From positions 23,645-87,644 of the forward strand of contig NZ_DASVTO010000004.1 of NCBI RefSeq assembly GCF_036387535.1: a stretch of 64,000 bases of DNA, in the 5' to 3' direction. Shown piece by piece: positions 49,536 through 57,164 of this stretch. Source of the DNA: Sphingomonas_R sp036387535 (GTDB lineage Bacteria > Pseudomonadota > Alphaproteobacteria > Sphingomonadales > Sphingomonadaceae). A program made the position numbers and the translations under genes. Position 1 is the stretch's first letter. Every line of letters starts with the position of its first letter. Under the pieces are notes generated by a model. It saw only the letters and a program-made list of their open reading frames with translations. It was not told where the DNA came from and did not search any database.

Positions 49536-50342
49536 TCAGCGAACCGCGTCGGTAAAGGCAAGGCAGCCGGCGAGCGCGGGCGAGCGCGTCACGAAGATCG
49601 CGCCGGCGCGGTAGAGCGCGCGCGTCGACCGGCCCTTGGCGAGATCCACGACGGCGAAGGCACCCTCCGGATCGAGCATCACGATCCGCCCTTCCACCGC
49701 GCGGATGGCGTTGATCGCGGCCGCGGGGCCGGCATCCGTCCGAAACACAATCAGGGTTGCGCCGTTCGCGGACGGAATGTTCGCGACGGGAACCGCCAGG
49801 CCGAGCAAGACCACCATCGTTGCCGCCGTGGGACGGCCATCGGGGCGGCGCGTGGCCGGGCCGGCCGGGCCACCGCGGTGCAGGATCCACCAGCCCATCA
49901 GCATCACCGCCAGCCCCAGGCCCACGATCCACCCGATATCATAGATCATCGGGTTGGGTACGTTGACCCGGATGCGGTGGATGCCGAGAATCCAGTGGAA
50001 GAAGCCGACGTCCACGACGTTCCAGACGCCGAAGCCAAGCAGCACGCCCCCGATGAGATGCGACCGGGCGCCCGGCCGGTCGAGTTGCCGGCGCGCACGC
50101 CACAGCAGCGCGAGCCCGATGCAGGCGATGGCGTAGACCGCGACGTGGAACAGCCCGTCCGCATAGATTTGCGTGCGCAGGTCGCGGTAAGTTTCGCCGG
50201 GCACGAGGCTGAGGAAATGATGCCATTGCAGCACCTGGTGCAACAGGATGCCGTCAAAGAACCCGCTGAGCGCCAGCCCGATCACGAACGCTGCGATGGT
50301 CGTTCCCCGGAAATCGCGACGCGTTGGTGGATGGCCTTGCAT
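49536..50342 (-). CDS. DUF2243 membrane protein with extra C-terminal domain
   Basis: This 268-residue protein from ATG 50342 (MQGHPPTRRDFRG) has about four hydrophobic helices in the DUF2243 pattern, including GFFDGILLHQVLQWHHFLSL with the conserved His residues. DUF2243 proteins are short (about 160 residues) polytopic proteins of unknown role. Here a fifth helix (VVLLGLAVPVANIPSANGAT) and about 80 further residues ending VVDLAKGRSTRALYRAGAIF follow. That C-terminal part is not typical and may be a separate soluble domain. A longer in-frame start reaching 50654 is rejected as out of family. Its function is unknown. Confidence 0.8.
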   Translation of the reverse strand: MQGHPPTRRDFRGTTIAAFVIGLALSGFFDGILLHQVLQWHHFLSLVPGETYRDLRTQIYADGLFHVAVYAIACIGLALLWRARRQLDRPGARSHLIGGVLLGFGVWNVVDVGFFHWILGIHRIRVNVPNPMIYDIGWIVGLGLAVMLMGWWILHRGGPAGPATRRPDGRPTAATMVVLLGLAVPVANIPSANGATLIVFRTDAGPAAAINAIRAVEGRIVMLDPEGAFAVVDLAKGRSTRALYRAGAIFVTRSPALAGCLAFTDAVR

Positions 50343-50404
50343 GATGATGGTCCCGGCTACAGCGATCGACGGGTTGGTTGTGACGCGGTACGGGATCGCG
50401 CGCG

Positions 50405-51652
50405 TTAGACTAGGTTGGAAATCCGCGTGCTTATTTCCGGTCGCGGCATCTGGGTTCGCGTGGCGGTGCCGACGTAGCGTTCCATCCGGGCCAGCGTGTC
50501 GGCGCCGAGCGGACGATCGAGGAACGCGTAGATCGCGCGGATTTCTCGTCGCCAATCCTGATCCATGGCCGCGAACGTCACGTCGTGGCGCGGGGCAGGA
50601 AGGGCGCGCGATGCGGCGATCCGGGCGGTGCGCAGCGCGACCTTGCGCCGCCATTCGCGCATGATCCAGTCCCGATCGGTGCGGTTGGATTGCAGCGCCA
50701 TCTGGTTATGGACCAGCCGGACCGACGAGGCGACGACGCGTTCGGGATCGCGCGTGGTGCAGATCAGGCGCGCATCCGGGAAGGTGGCGAGCAGGGCGGG
50801 AAGATCCTGCGTGAACTGCGGAACCTTCAGGATCCAGGGCCGGGGAGTGGCCTGCCGCCCCGGCGGGGTGCGGAGCCAGTCGATCGTCTGAAGCAGCCGG
50901 CGGAACTCCCGATAGATTGGCAGCGTGTCCATGGATTCGCACAAAGCCGCAAAGCTGGGGATGCGCCACTGCGCCTCGAACACCGATCCGAACAGCGATA
51001 CGGCGTGAAGCCCGATCTCTTCATCGGGTGCCTGTGACCGCGTCGGATGAAGACGGGTGAAGGGTGGGTTCAGCAGGCGCGCGCAAGCCAGGCCGGCGGC
51101 GCCGCGCCACCGGCGGTCGTCAACCCAGCGTGGTGGCGCCCCGCAGAGCGGAAGCGGCGCCCAGCTTTCGTAGAAGCGCGTATGACAAAAGCCGGGATCG
51201 CAGGCCAGCAGGCGGTGCAGACGGGTGGTGCCGGACCGCATCTGGCCCAGCACGATCACGGGTGCCGGGATCGGGCGATCGAGAATTTCAGGATGGCGGT
51301 TCCACAGCGCCTGTGCCCGCAGGCGATTGCGGAGCGCGCCGACCAACTGACCGAAGGCCATGACGCGGCCGAGCGGCGACAGGTCCGCTTCCCGATCGAG
51401 CGCGGTGGTGAGCGCAGTCAGCCGGTGCCGCCACCCGTCGTCCGTGCCGAAATCGGCGAGCGCGGTGCTGCGAACCGCGGTGTCGACCAGCGCGGCGGGG
51501 GCAAGCGTCGGTTCCGGCAGCCAACCGGCGTCCCAGGCGGCGGCCAATGCGGCGTTGATCGCGCGCACCCGACGAGGTGGAGCCGATTCGCCATCGGCGG
51601 CGGTTGCTGCGGTTGTTGGACGCCGGCCGAGACCCGGCATCGGCGATGGCAT
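50405..51652 (-). CDS. Sulfotransferase family protein
   Basis: This 415-residue protein has the PAPS 5'-phosphosulfate loop LGQMRSGTTRLHRLL and the 3'-phosphate-side motif FPDARLICTTRDPERVVASS, as in bacterial sulfotransferases that act on carbohydrates or other acceptors. RFYESWAPLPL and WILKVPQFTQDLPALLATFP are also typical. It probably sulfates a surface or small-molecule acceptor; the acceptor is unknown. The start ATG 51652 (MPSPMPGLGRRP) is preferred; the frame extends much further upstream as non-family sequence. It is followed within 9 bases by the NDUFS4-like gene in the same strand order. Confidence 0.82.
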   Translation of the reverse strand: MPSPMPGLGRRPTTAATAADGESAPPRRVRAINAALAAAWDAGWLPEPTLAPAALVDTAVRSTALADFGTDDGWRHRLTALTTALDREADLSPLGRVMAFGQLVGALRNRLRAQALWNRHPEILDRPIPAPVIVLGQMRSGTTRLHRLLACDPGFCHTRFYESWAPLPLCGAPPRWVDDRRWRGAAGLACARLLNPPFTRLHPTRSQAPDEEIGLHAVSLFGSVFEAQWRIPSFAALCESMDTLPIYREFRRLLQTIDWLRTPPGRQATPRPWILKVPQFTQDLPALLATFPDARLICTTRDPERVVASSVRLVHNQMALQSNRTDRDWIMREWRRKVALRTARIAASRALPAPRHDVTFAAMDQDWRREIRAIYAFLDRPLGADTLARMERYVGTATRTQMPRPEISTRISNLV

Positions 51653-51660
51653 GTCCGCGC

Positions 51661-51942
51661 TTACCGGAAATTCTCCGCATAGCTCTGGATCTTCAGCTTG
51701 GTGCGGTTCGGCGGGGCGACCGTGTACGCAATCCCTTCGCGTTCGCAATGCGCGATGGCGCTGTCCAGCGTCGGAAACAGCATGTCGATCTGCGACTGGG
51801 TTTCCGCGCCGCCGGTCCACCCGGTCAAGGGATCCGGCCGCTGCGCACGGTCGGACCGGAAATCGAGTACCCATTGCTGCCCGCGGGCCCGGCCGCCTTG
51901 CTGACCGTTCTTCGGTTGCTGGTACAGATAGGCGTGCGTCAT
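51661..51942 (-). CDS. NADH-quinone oxidoreductase accessory subunit, NDUFS4-like (ETC complex I subunit)
   Basis: This 93-residue protein matches the alphaproteobacterial NDUFS4/18-kDa Complex I accessory subunit: AYLYQQPKNGQQGGRARGQQ with WVLDFRSDRAQRPDPLTGWT, then TLDSAIAHCEREGIAYTV and the C-terminal KLKIQSYAENF. It would bind the hydrophilic arm of Complex I and help assembly. ATG 51942 has GGGGAGATTCGG upstream; ATG 51996 also opens the frame but lacks such a site. It stands alone, away from other nuo genes, as is common. The sulfotransferase gene lies 8 bases downstream and may be cotranscribed. Confidence 0.88.
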   Translation of the reverse strand: MTHAYLYQQPKNGQQGGRARGQQWVLDFRSDRAQRPDPLTGWTGGAETQSQIDMLFPTLDSAIAHCEREGIAYTVAPPNRTKLKIQSYAENFR

Positions 51943-52051
51943 CCGAATCTCCCCGTCGACCTGCACCTGCCATGCCCACCCCCGGCAGGAAATCACCTAT
52001 GTTCAGATAGACTTGGCGCGACCAGCCTTGCGCGACGATCCATGATCGGTG

Positions 52052-52076
52052 GGAGCGATCCGGGATGCGGCACGTT
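52052..52076 (+). promoter_or_regulatory. EcfG-like promoter candidate upstream of small protein
   Basis: GGAGC (52052-52056), a 16-base spacer and CGTT (52073-52076) match the EcfG consensus GGAAC-N16/17-CGTT with one mismatch. It is 30 bases before the start of the 59-residue protein. Chance matches of this quality are expected occasionally, so this is tentative. Confidence 0.35.
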
Positions 52077-52105
52077 ATTCCGTCAGACAGTGAAGGAGAC
52101 ATGGC

Positions 52106-52285
52106 ATGGCCAACCCGTCCGACGCGGATCAAACGCCGAAGATCATCGATATACGCGACCTGATCGGCGATCCCGAAGATGCCGCCCCCGAAGACAGGAC
52201 GGCGGTACAGGACAGCCCCGGGACGCCGGGCGGTACCGCCGGCGCGGGCGGGACCAACAAGCCGCAGGACGATCTCGACCTCTGA
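52106..52285 (+). CDS. Small acidic hypothetical protein
   Basis: This 59-residue protein starts at ATG 52106 with GAAGGAGAC upstream; another ATG at 52101 opens only a 20-codon ORF in a different frame. The sequence starts MANPSDADQTPKIIDIRDLI, then acidic and Gly-rich residues (GGTAGAGGTNKPQDDLDL), with no signal or membrane segment. I recognise no family; small soluble proteins like this are common in stress regulons, and an EcfG-like site is upstream. It converges with the ExuT gene (18 bases between stops). Confidence 0.6.
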   Translation: MANPSDADQTPKIIDIRDLIGDPEDAAPEDRTAVQDSPGTPGGTAGAGGTNKPQDDLDL

Positions 52286-52303
52286 ACACGAGGAGCGCGT
52301 GGA

Positions 52304-53593
52304 TCAGCCGGCGTCGACCCGGGCGAGCCGTGGGCTGAGCAGGTGGATGACGGTGACCGCGATCAGGTAGGTGCTGCCGGCGACCGCAAAGATTGTGGTG
52401 TAGCTGCCGGTGGTCTGAAGGATATAGCCGGTGAACTTCGCCATGAGCATGCCGCCGACCGCACCCATGGTGCCGCCGATGCCGACCACCGATCCCACGG
52501 CCGTGCGCGGAAACATGTCGGACGGGATGGTGTAGAGATTGGCGGAAAAAGCCTGATGCGCGGCCGCGGCCACGCCGATGATCAGCACCGCGACCCACAA
52601 ATGGCTGACATATTGCGCGAAGAAGATCGGCATGACGAGAAAGGCGCAGGCAAGCATCGTGAGTTTACGCGCCACATTCGCCGTCAGGCCGCGCCGCATG
52701 AGGCGCGACGACGACCAGCCGCCGATCACGCTGCCAAAGTCCGAGATCAGGTAGATCACGACCAGCGGCGGCCCGAAGCTGACGATGTCGAGCCCATAGG
52801 TCTTGGCAAGGAAGTCCGGCGTCCAGAACAGGAACAGCCACCAGATCGGGTCGATCAGGAACTTGCCAAGGCCATAGGCCCAGGTTTCGCGGTAGCGCAG
52901 CAGCCGGCGCCAGCCGATGACGCCGACGGGATCGGCGGGATCGGATTCGATATGCGCCAGTTCCGCCGCCCCGATCCGGGCATGTTCGCGGGGCCGACGG
53001 TAGATCGCGACCCAGGCGACCAGCCATAGCAGGCTGACCACGCCGGTGGCGATGAACGCCATGCGCCAGCCGAACGCAACGGTAATGGCGGGCACGATCA
53101 GCGGCGTGATGATCGCGCCGACATTGGCGCCCGCATTGAACACCCCCGTCGCCAACGCGCGTTCGCGGGCGGGAAACCATTCCGTGACGGCTTTCAGGCC
53201 CGCGGGAAAATTGCCGCTTTCGCCGATCCCGAGGATGAAGCGCGCGACCGAGAACTGGAACGCGGAGGTGACGAAGCCGCAGAGCGTATGCCCGATCGTC
53301 CAGATCACGAACGCGATCGAATATCCGACGCGAGCGCCGACGAGATCGACGATTCGTCCGAAGCTGAGATAACCGAGCGCGTAGGCGGCCTGAAACCAGA
53401 AGATGAGATCGGCATAGGTGGTTTCCGACCAGCCGAGTTCCGCGGAGATGGTTGGTTTGAGCACGCCAATCATCTGGCGATCGACATAGTTGATCGCGGT
53501 GGCGGCGAAAAGCAGCGCGCAGATCGTCCAGCGATACCGGCCGACCCGGTCGGCGGCGGCCACGACCTCAGATGATTCCTGGCCTGTCATCAT
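52304..53593 (-). CDS. exuT: MFS hexuronate transporter (ExuT-like)
   Basis: This 429-residue protein has 12 membrane helices and the anion:cation symporter (ACS) MFS pattern: RWTICALLFAATAINYVDRQ, LSFGRIVDLVGARVGY, VARFILGIGESGNFPAGLKA and AVTEWFPARERALATGVFNA. ExuT-type members import galacturonate and glucuronate by proton symport. The assignment as hexuronate carrier is supported by the neighbouring LacI and UxaC genes and by the shared operator. ATG 53593 has the GGAAAGCGGC region upstream. It is divergent from lacI with a 121-base intergenic region containing operator 53643-53658. Confidence 0.88.
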   Translation of the reverse strand: MMTGQESSEVVAAADRVGRYRWTICALLFAATAINYVDRQMIGVLKPTISAELGWSETTYADLIFWFQAAYALGYLSFGRIVDLVGARVGYSIAFVIWTIGHTLCGFVTSAFQFSVARFILGIGESGNFPAGLKAVTEWFPARERALATGVFNAGANVGAIITPLIVPAITVAFGWRMAFIATGVVSLLWLVAWVAIYRRPREHARIGAAELAHIESDPADPVGVIGWRRLLRYRETWAYGLGKFLIDPIWWLFLFWTPDFLAKTYGLDIVSFGPPLVVIYLISDFGSVIGGWSSSRLMRRGLTANVARKLTMLACAFLVMPIFFAQYVSHLWVAVLIIGVAAAAHQAFSANLYTIPSDMFPRTAVGSVVGIGGTMGAVGGMLMAKFTGYILQTTGSYTTIFAVAGSTYLIAVTVIHLLSPRLARVDAG

Positions 53594-53642
53594 GCCGCTT
53601 TCCTCCGTTGACGATCTGTTCCGACCTTGGCGAACAGTCTAT

Positions 53643-53658
53643 TGGACACCGGTGTCAT
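53643..53658. promoter_or_regulatory. LacI-type operator in the exuT-lacI divergent region
   Basis: The region holds GACACCGGTGTC (53645-53656), a perfect 12-base palindrome, inside TGGACACCGGTGTCAT. The core ACACCGGT recurs before uxaC (54759-54773). It lies 50 bases upstream of exuT and 57 upstream of lacI, so it can regulate both, as is normal for a LacI repressor with autoregulation. Confidence 0.8.
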
Positions 53659-53714
53659 TGGCAAGCGCAGACGGGCTGGCGAGCACGGCACGCGGCGGCT
53701 ATGCCAATGACGAG

Positions 53715-54737
53715 ATGATGAAGACCAACCAGCCCACGATCAACGATGTCGCGCGTCTGGCCGGCGTATCGAAGAAAACGGTGAGCCGCGTCATCAACCG
53801 ATCGCCCTTGCTGGGGGAGGATACGCGCCGCCGGGTGGAGCAGGTGATCGCCGACATCGCCTATATCCCCAACCCGCAGGCGCGGGCGTTGGCGCTCGGG
53901 CGGAATTTCCTGATCGGGCTGGTCCACGACAATCCGAATGCGCAGACCGTGATGAATGTGCAGCAGGGCCTGCTGGAGGGCCTGCACGGCAGCGAGTTCG
54001 AGCTGGTGGTGCGGCCGGTTGACCGGGCGTCGCCGACGATGCTGGAGGATCTGACGCATTTTCTGGAGCGGCAGCGGCCGTTCGGCGTGCTGCTGATGCC
54101 GCCGATCAGCGAGGATGACCGGATCGCAGCGCTCTGTACCGAGATCGGATGTCGCTATGTGCGCATGTCGTCGGCGATCATCGACGCCCCCGAGCGGATG
54201 GTGGCGTCCAACGATCGCGATGCGGTGCGCGGGGCTACAGACTATCTGCTGGCGCAGGGGCATCGCCGGATCGGGCTGGTCGCCGGGCCGCAGGGGTTTC
54301 GCTCCGCGCAGGAACGGCGCGAGGGGCTGGAACAGGCGTTGAGCGCAGCCGGCCTGACCCTGCCGCGTAGCTTGGTGGCGGACGGCGCCTACACGTTCGA
54401 TTCCGGGATCGACGCCGGCGCACGGCTGCTGGATCAATGGCCGCGCCCGACCGCGATCTTCTGCTGCAACGATGCGATGGCGGCCGGTGTGTTGCATGCC
54501 GCGCGCGAACGCGGGTTGGACGTGCCCGCCGATCTGTCGATCATCGGTTTCGACGATACGCCGATCGCGGCGCAGATCTGGCCGCCGCTGACGACGGTGC
54601 GCTGGCCCAGCGTGTCGATGGCGCGGGCCGCGGCACTGAAACTGACCGGGGCCGCCAGCGATGACGTGACGGCGGAGCCGTCATTTTTGGCATCCAGCCT
54701 GGTCCGGCGCGGGTCGGTGGCGCCACCGCGCGGCTGA
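53715..54737 (+). CDS. LacI family transcriptional regulator (hexuronate type)
   Basis: This 340-residue repressor has an N-terminal helix-turn-helix (TINDVARLAGVSKKTVSRVI, residues 8-27) with hinge region, then a periplasmic-binding-protein-like sensor domain (IGLVHDNPNAQTVMNVQQ; AIFCCNDAMAAGVLHAARER; LSIIGFDDTPIAAQIWPPLT). It starts at ATG 53715 or the adjacent ATG 53718. Its operator is 57 bases upstream and the same core lies before uxaC, so it probably controls exuT and uxaC, with a hexuronate or its catabolite as inducer. The effector cannot be fixed from sequence. It reads in the same direction as uxaC, 75 bases upstream. Confidence 0.88.
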   Translation: MMKTNQPTINDVARLAGVSKKTVSRVINRSPLLGEDTRRRVEQVIADIAYIPNPQARALALGRNFLIGLVHDNPNAQTVMNVQQGLLEGLHGSEFELVVRPVDRASPTMLEDLTHFLERQRPFGVLLMPPISEDDRIAALCTEIGCRYVRMSSAIIDAPERMVASNDRDAVRGATDYLLAQGHRRIGLVAGPQGFRSAQERREGLEQALSAAGLTLPRSLVADGAYTFDSGIDAGARLLDQWPRPTAIFCCNDAMAAGVLHAARERGLDVPADLSIIGFDDTPIAAQIWPPLTTVRWPSVSMARAAALKLTGAASDDVTAEPSFLASSLVRRGSVAPPRG

Positions 54738-54758
54738 AAGCCCGGTTGAAAAGTCGTT

Positions 54759-54773
54759 TGACACCGGTTACCA
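54759..54773. promoter_or_regulatory. LacI-type operator upstream of uxaC
   Basis: TGACACCGGTTACCA is a near-palindromic 15-base site sharing ACACCGGT with the exuT-lacI operator. It lies 39 bases before the uxaC start and 22 after the lacI stop, consistent with repression of uxaC by the same LacI protein. Confidence 0.78.
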
Positions 54774-54812
54774 AGATGGGCCGGCCAAGCCGGGACGTGA
54801 AAAGGACATGCG

Positions 54813-56231
54813 ATGGCGAGGCTCCTGGAACTGCATCCGGACCGGCTGTTTCCCGCCGATCCCACCACGCGCACGATCGCGCGCGCGCTGTATGCGGAAA
54901 TCGCCGCGCTGCCGATCGTCAGCCCGCATGGCCACACCGATCCGAAATGGTTCGCGACCAACGCCGCCTGGACCGATGCGACGACCCTGCTGCTGGCGCC
55001 GGATCATTATCTGTACCGGATGCTGTACAGTCAGGGTGTCGATCTCGACGCGCTGGCCATTCCGCGGCGTGACGGCGTGCCCGCCACCGATCGCCGCAGT
55101 GCATGGCGGCTGTTCGCGAATCATTACTACCTGTTCCGCGGCACGCCGTCCCGATTGTGGCTGGATCATGTCTTCGTCGACGTCTTCGGGATGGATGTCG
55201 CGCTGGAGCCCGGGACCGCGGACCGGTATTTCGACGCGATCACCGAAAAGCTGGCGACCGAGGCGTTTCGCCCGCGCGCGCTGTTTGATCGGTTTCGGAT
55301 CGATTTCCTGGCGACGACCGAGGGGGCGGAGGCGGATCTGTCGGCGCATCATGCCATTCGCTCTTCGGGCTGGAACGGCCGTGTCGTCACGACCTATCGC
55401 CCGGACGGCGTGATCGACGTCGAGCATGAGGCATTCGGGCCGGCGATGACGCGCTTTGCCGAGCTGACCGGCGAAGATGTCTGGAGCTGGAACGGCTATC
55501 TCGCCGCGCATCGCAAGCGGCGGGCGGATTTCCGGGCGGCGGGCGCGACCGCCACCGACCACGGCCATCCGACCGCGGCCACCGCCAACCTGTCGCCGGC
55601 AGAATGCGAGGCGTTGTTCGGGCGGATCGTGGGTGGCGGCTGGACCCCGGCGGATGCCGAGCTGTTCCGGGCGCAGATGCTGACCGAAATGGCGGGAATG
55701 AGCATCGAGGACGGCATGGTGATGCAGATCCATCCCGGATCGTCGCGCAATCACAATGCCGGGCTGTTCGCCAGCCATGGCCGCGACAAGGGCGCCGACA
55801 TCCCGACTCGCACGGATTATGTGCACGCGCTGAAACCGTTGCTGGATCGGTTCGGTACGTCGACGGCGCTGTCGGTCATCCTCTTCACGTTGGACGAGAG
55901 CGTCTACGCGCGCGAGCTAGCGCCGCTCGCGGGGCATTATCCCTGCCTGAAACTAGGTCCGGCCTGGTGGTTCCACGACAGCCCGGAAGGCATGCGGCGG
56001 TTTCGCGAAACGACGACCGAGACGGCCGGCTTCTACAACACGGTCGGCTTCAACGACGACACCCGCGCGTTCCTGTCGATCCCGGCGCGGCATGATGTGG
56101 CGCGGCGGGTGGATTGTGCCTTCCTGGCGCGGCTGGTCGCCGAACATCGGCTGGCCGACTGGGAAGCTGCGGAGCTGGCGCAGGAACTGACCAGCGGACT
56201 GGTACGGCGCGCCTACAGGATCGACGGCTGA
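54813..56231 (+). CDS. uxaC: Glucuronate isomerase
   Basis: This 472-residue enzyme isomerises D-glucuronate to D-fructuronate and D-galacturonate to D-tagaturonate, the first step after import. Typical segments are LPIVSPHGHTDPKWFA with the metal-binding His pair near the N-terminus, WDHVFVDVFG-like WLDHVFVDVFGMDVALEPGT, HPGSSRNHNAGLFASHGRDK, and LKLGPAWWFHDSPEGMRRFR. The length is normal for UxaC (about 470). ATG 54813 has AAAAGGA upstream and a LacI-type operator 39 bases upstream. Its 3' end is 6 bases from the convergent GH43-like gene stop. Confidence 0.95.
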   Translation: MARLLELHPDRLFPADPTTRTIARALYAEIAALPIVSPHGHTDPKWFATNAAWTDATTLLLAPDHYLYRMLYSQGVDLDALAIPRRDGVPATDRRSAWRLFANHYYLFRGTPSRLWLDHVFVDVFGMDVALEPGTADRYFDAITEKLATEAFRPRALFDRFRIDFLATTEGAEADLSAHHAIRSSGWNGRVVTTYRPDGVIDVEHEAFGPAMTRFAELTGEDVWSWNGYLAAHRKRRADFRAAGATATDHGHPTAATANLSPAECEALFGRIVGGGWTPADAELFRAQMLTEMAGMSIEDGMVMQIHPGSSRNHNAGLFASHGRDKGADIPTRTDYVHALKPLLDRFGTSTALSVILFTLDESVYARELAPLAGHYPCLKLGPAWWFHDSPEGMRRFRETTTETAGFYNTVGFNDDTRAFLSIPARHDVARRVDCAFLARLVAEHRLADWEAAELAQELTSGLVRRAYRIDG

Positions 56232-56237
56232 GCGGCG

Positions 56238-57164
56238 TTACCGCAGCGCGGCAAGGCTGGCGTAAAGCCCCGGCGGGATGGCGATCATGGTGCCGTGATT
56301 GGCCCCGGCGGGGATCGCGATCCGCGGGGTGACATCGTACCAGTGTCGCATGTCGCGGGTGGCGACCGCGCCGAACGTCTTTTCGACATAGCGGTCGTAG
56401 AACAGGACCAGCTCGTCCCCCACCATGATCGCGGTCGGCCCTTCGGCCCAGGCCGGACTGATCGGCGGAGACAGCGGGCCGAACGGTCCGGTGGGGGATG
56501 CGGCCTCGCACCACTGGATGACCTTGCGCAGGGGGTCTTTCCGTTCGTCCTTGATCAGGAAATACAGCCTTCCGTTCCGGCGTACGAACGTGGCGTCGAT
56601 GACGCTGTAGCCGGGATCGTAGAATATGGCGGTCGGCGCGAAGTCGTGGAAGTTGGCGGTCGACGTCGCATAGATCCGGTGATCGCGCGGTTTCGGTCCG
56701 ACGCCGCCGACGGTGCTGGACCAGAACAGGATGAAGCGCCCGGTGCGATCGTCCCAGATCAGCTCCGGCGCCCAGCAATTATGGCAATCGGGATAGGCGG
56801 CCATGACCGGAATCGCGGTCTGCGCGGACCAGGTGACGAGATCGGGCGACGTGGCGTGGCCGATCGTCCGGCCCGTCCAGCCGGTGGTCCAGACCATGTG
56901 GTATCGTCCGGTGCGCGGATCGCGCGCGACGCAGGGGTCGCGCATCAGTTTGTTCTCCCCGACGTGCGGCACCACCATCGGCATGCCGCCGCGCACCGGG
57001 GAGAAGGTGAATCCGTCCCGACTGATCGCGAGGCGCATGCCCGCCCCGCCATCATCGGCGTTGTGGAAATAGGTGAAGGCGTAGAAACGCGCGCGGCTGG
57101 CGAAGGCCGGCGTGGCGAGACCGGCGGCCAGCGCGGCGCAGACCAGGCGGCGCGACGGCATCAT
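56238..57164 (-). CDS. Exported glycoside hydrolase family 43-like protein
   Basis: This 308-residue protein has a signal peptide (MMPSRRLVCAALAAGLATPA-FA) and a five-bladed beta-propeller-like series typical of GH43/GH117-type enzymes: MRDPCVARDPRTGRYHMVWT, WAPELIWDDRTGRFILFWSS with an acidic residue in APELIWD, and SVIDATFVRRNGRLYFLIKD. GH43 members cleave arabinose or xylose side chains. It probably acts in the periplasm on pectin or xylan side chains. It overlaps GH28 by 4 bases and is the last gene of the GH92-GH28-GH43 operon. Confidence 0.83.
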   Translation of the reverse strand: MMPSRRLVCAALAAGLATPAFASRARFYAFTYFHNADDGGAGMRLAISRDGFTFSPVRGGMPMVVPHVGENKLMRDPCVARDPRTGRYHMVWTTGWTGRTIGHATSPDLVTWSAQTAIPVMAAYPDCHNCWAPELIWDDRTGRFILFWSSTVGGVGPKPRDHRIYATSTANFHDFAPTAIFYDPGYSVIDATFVRRNGRLYFLIKDERKDPLRKVIQWCEAASPTGPFGPLSPPISPAWAEGPTAIMVGDELVLFYDRYVEKTFGAVATRDMRHWYDVTPRIAIPAGANHGTMIAIPPGLYASLAALR

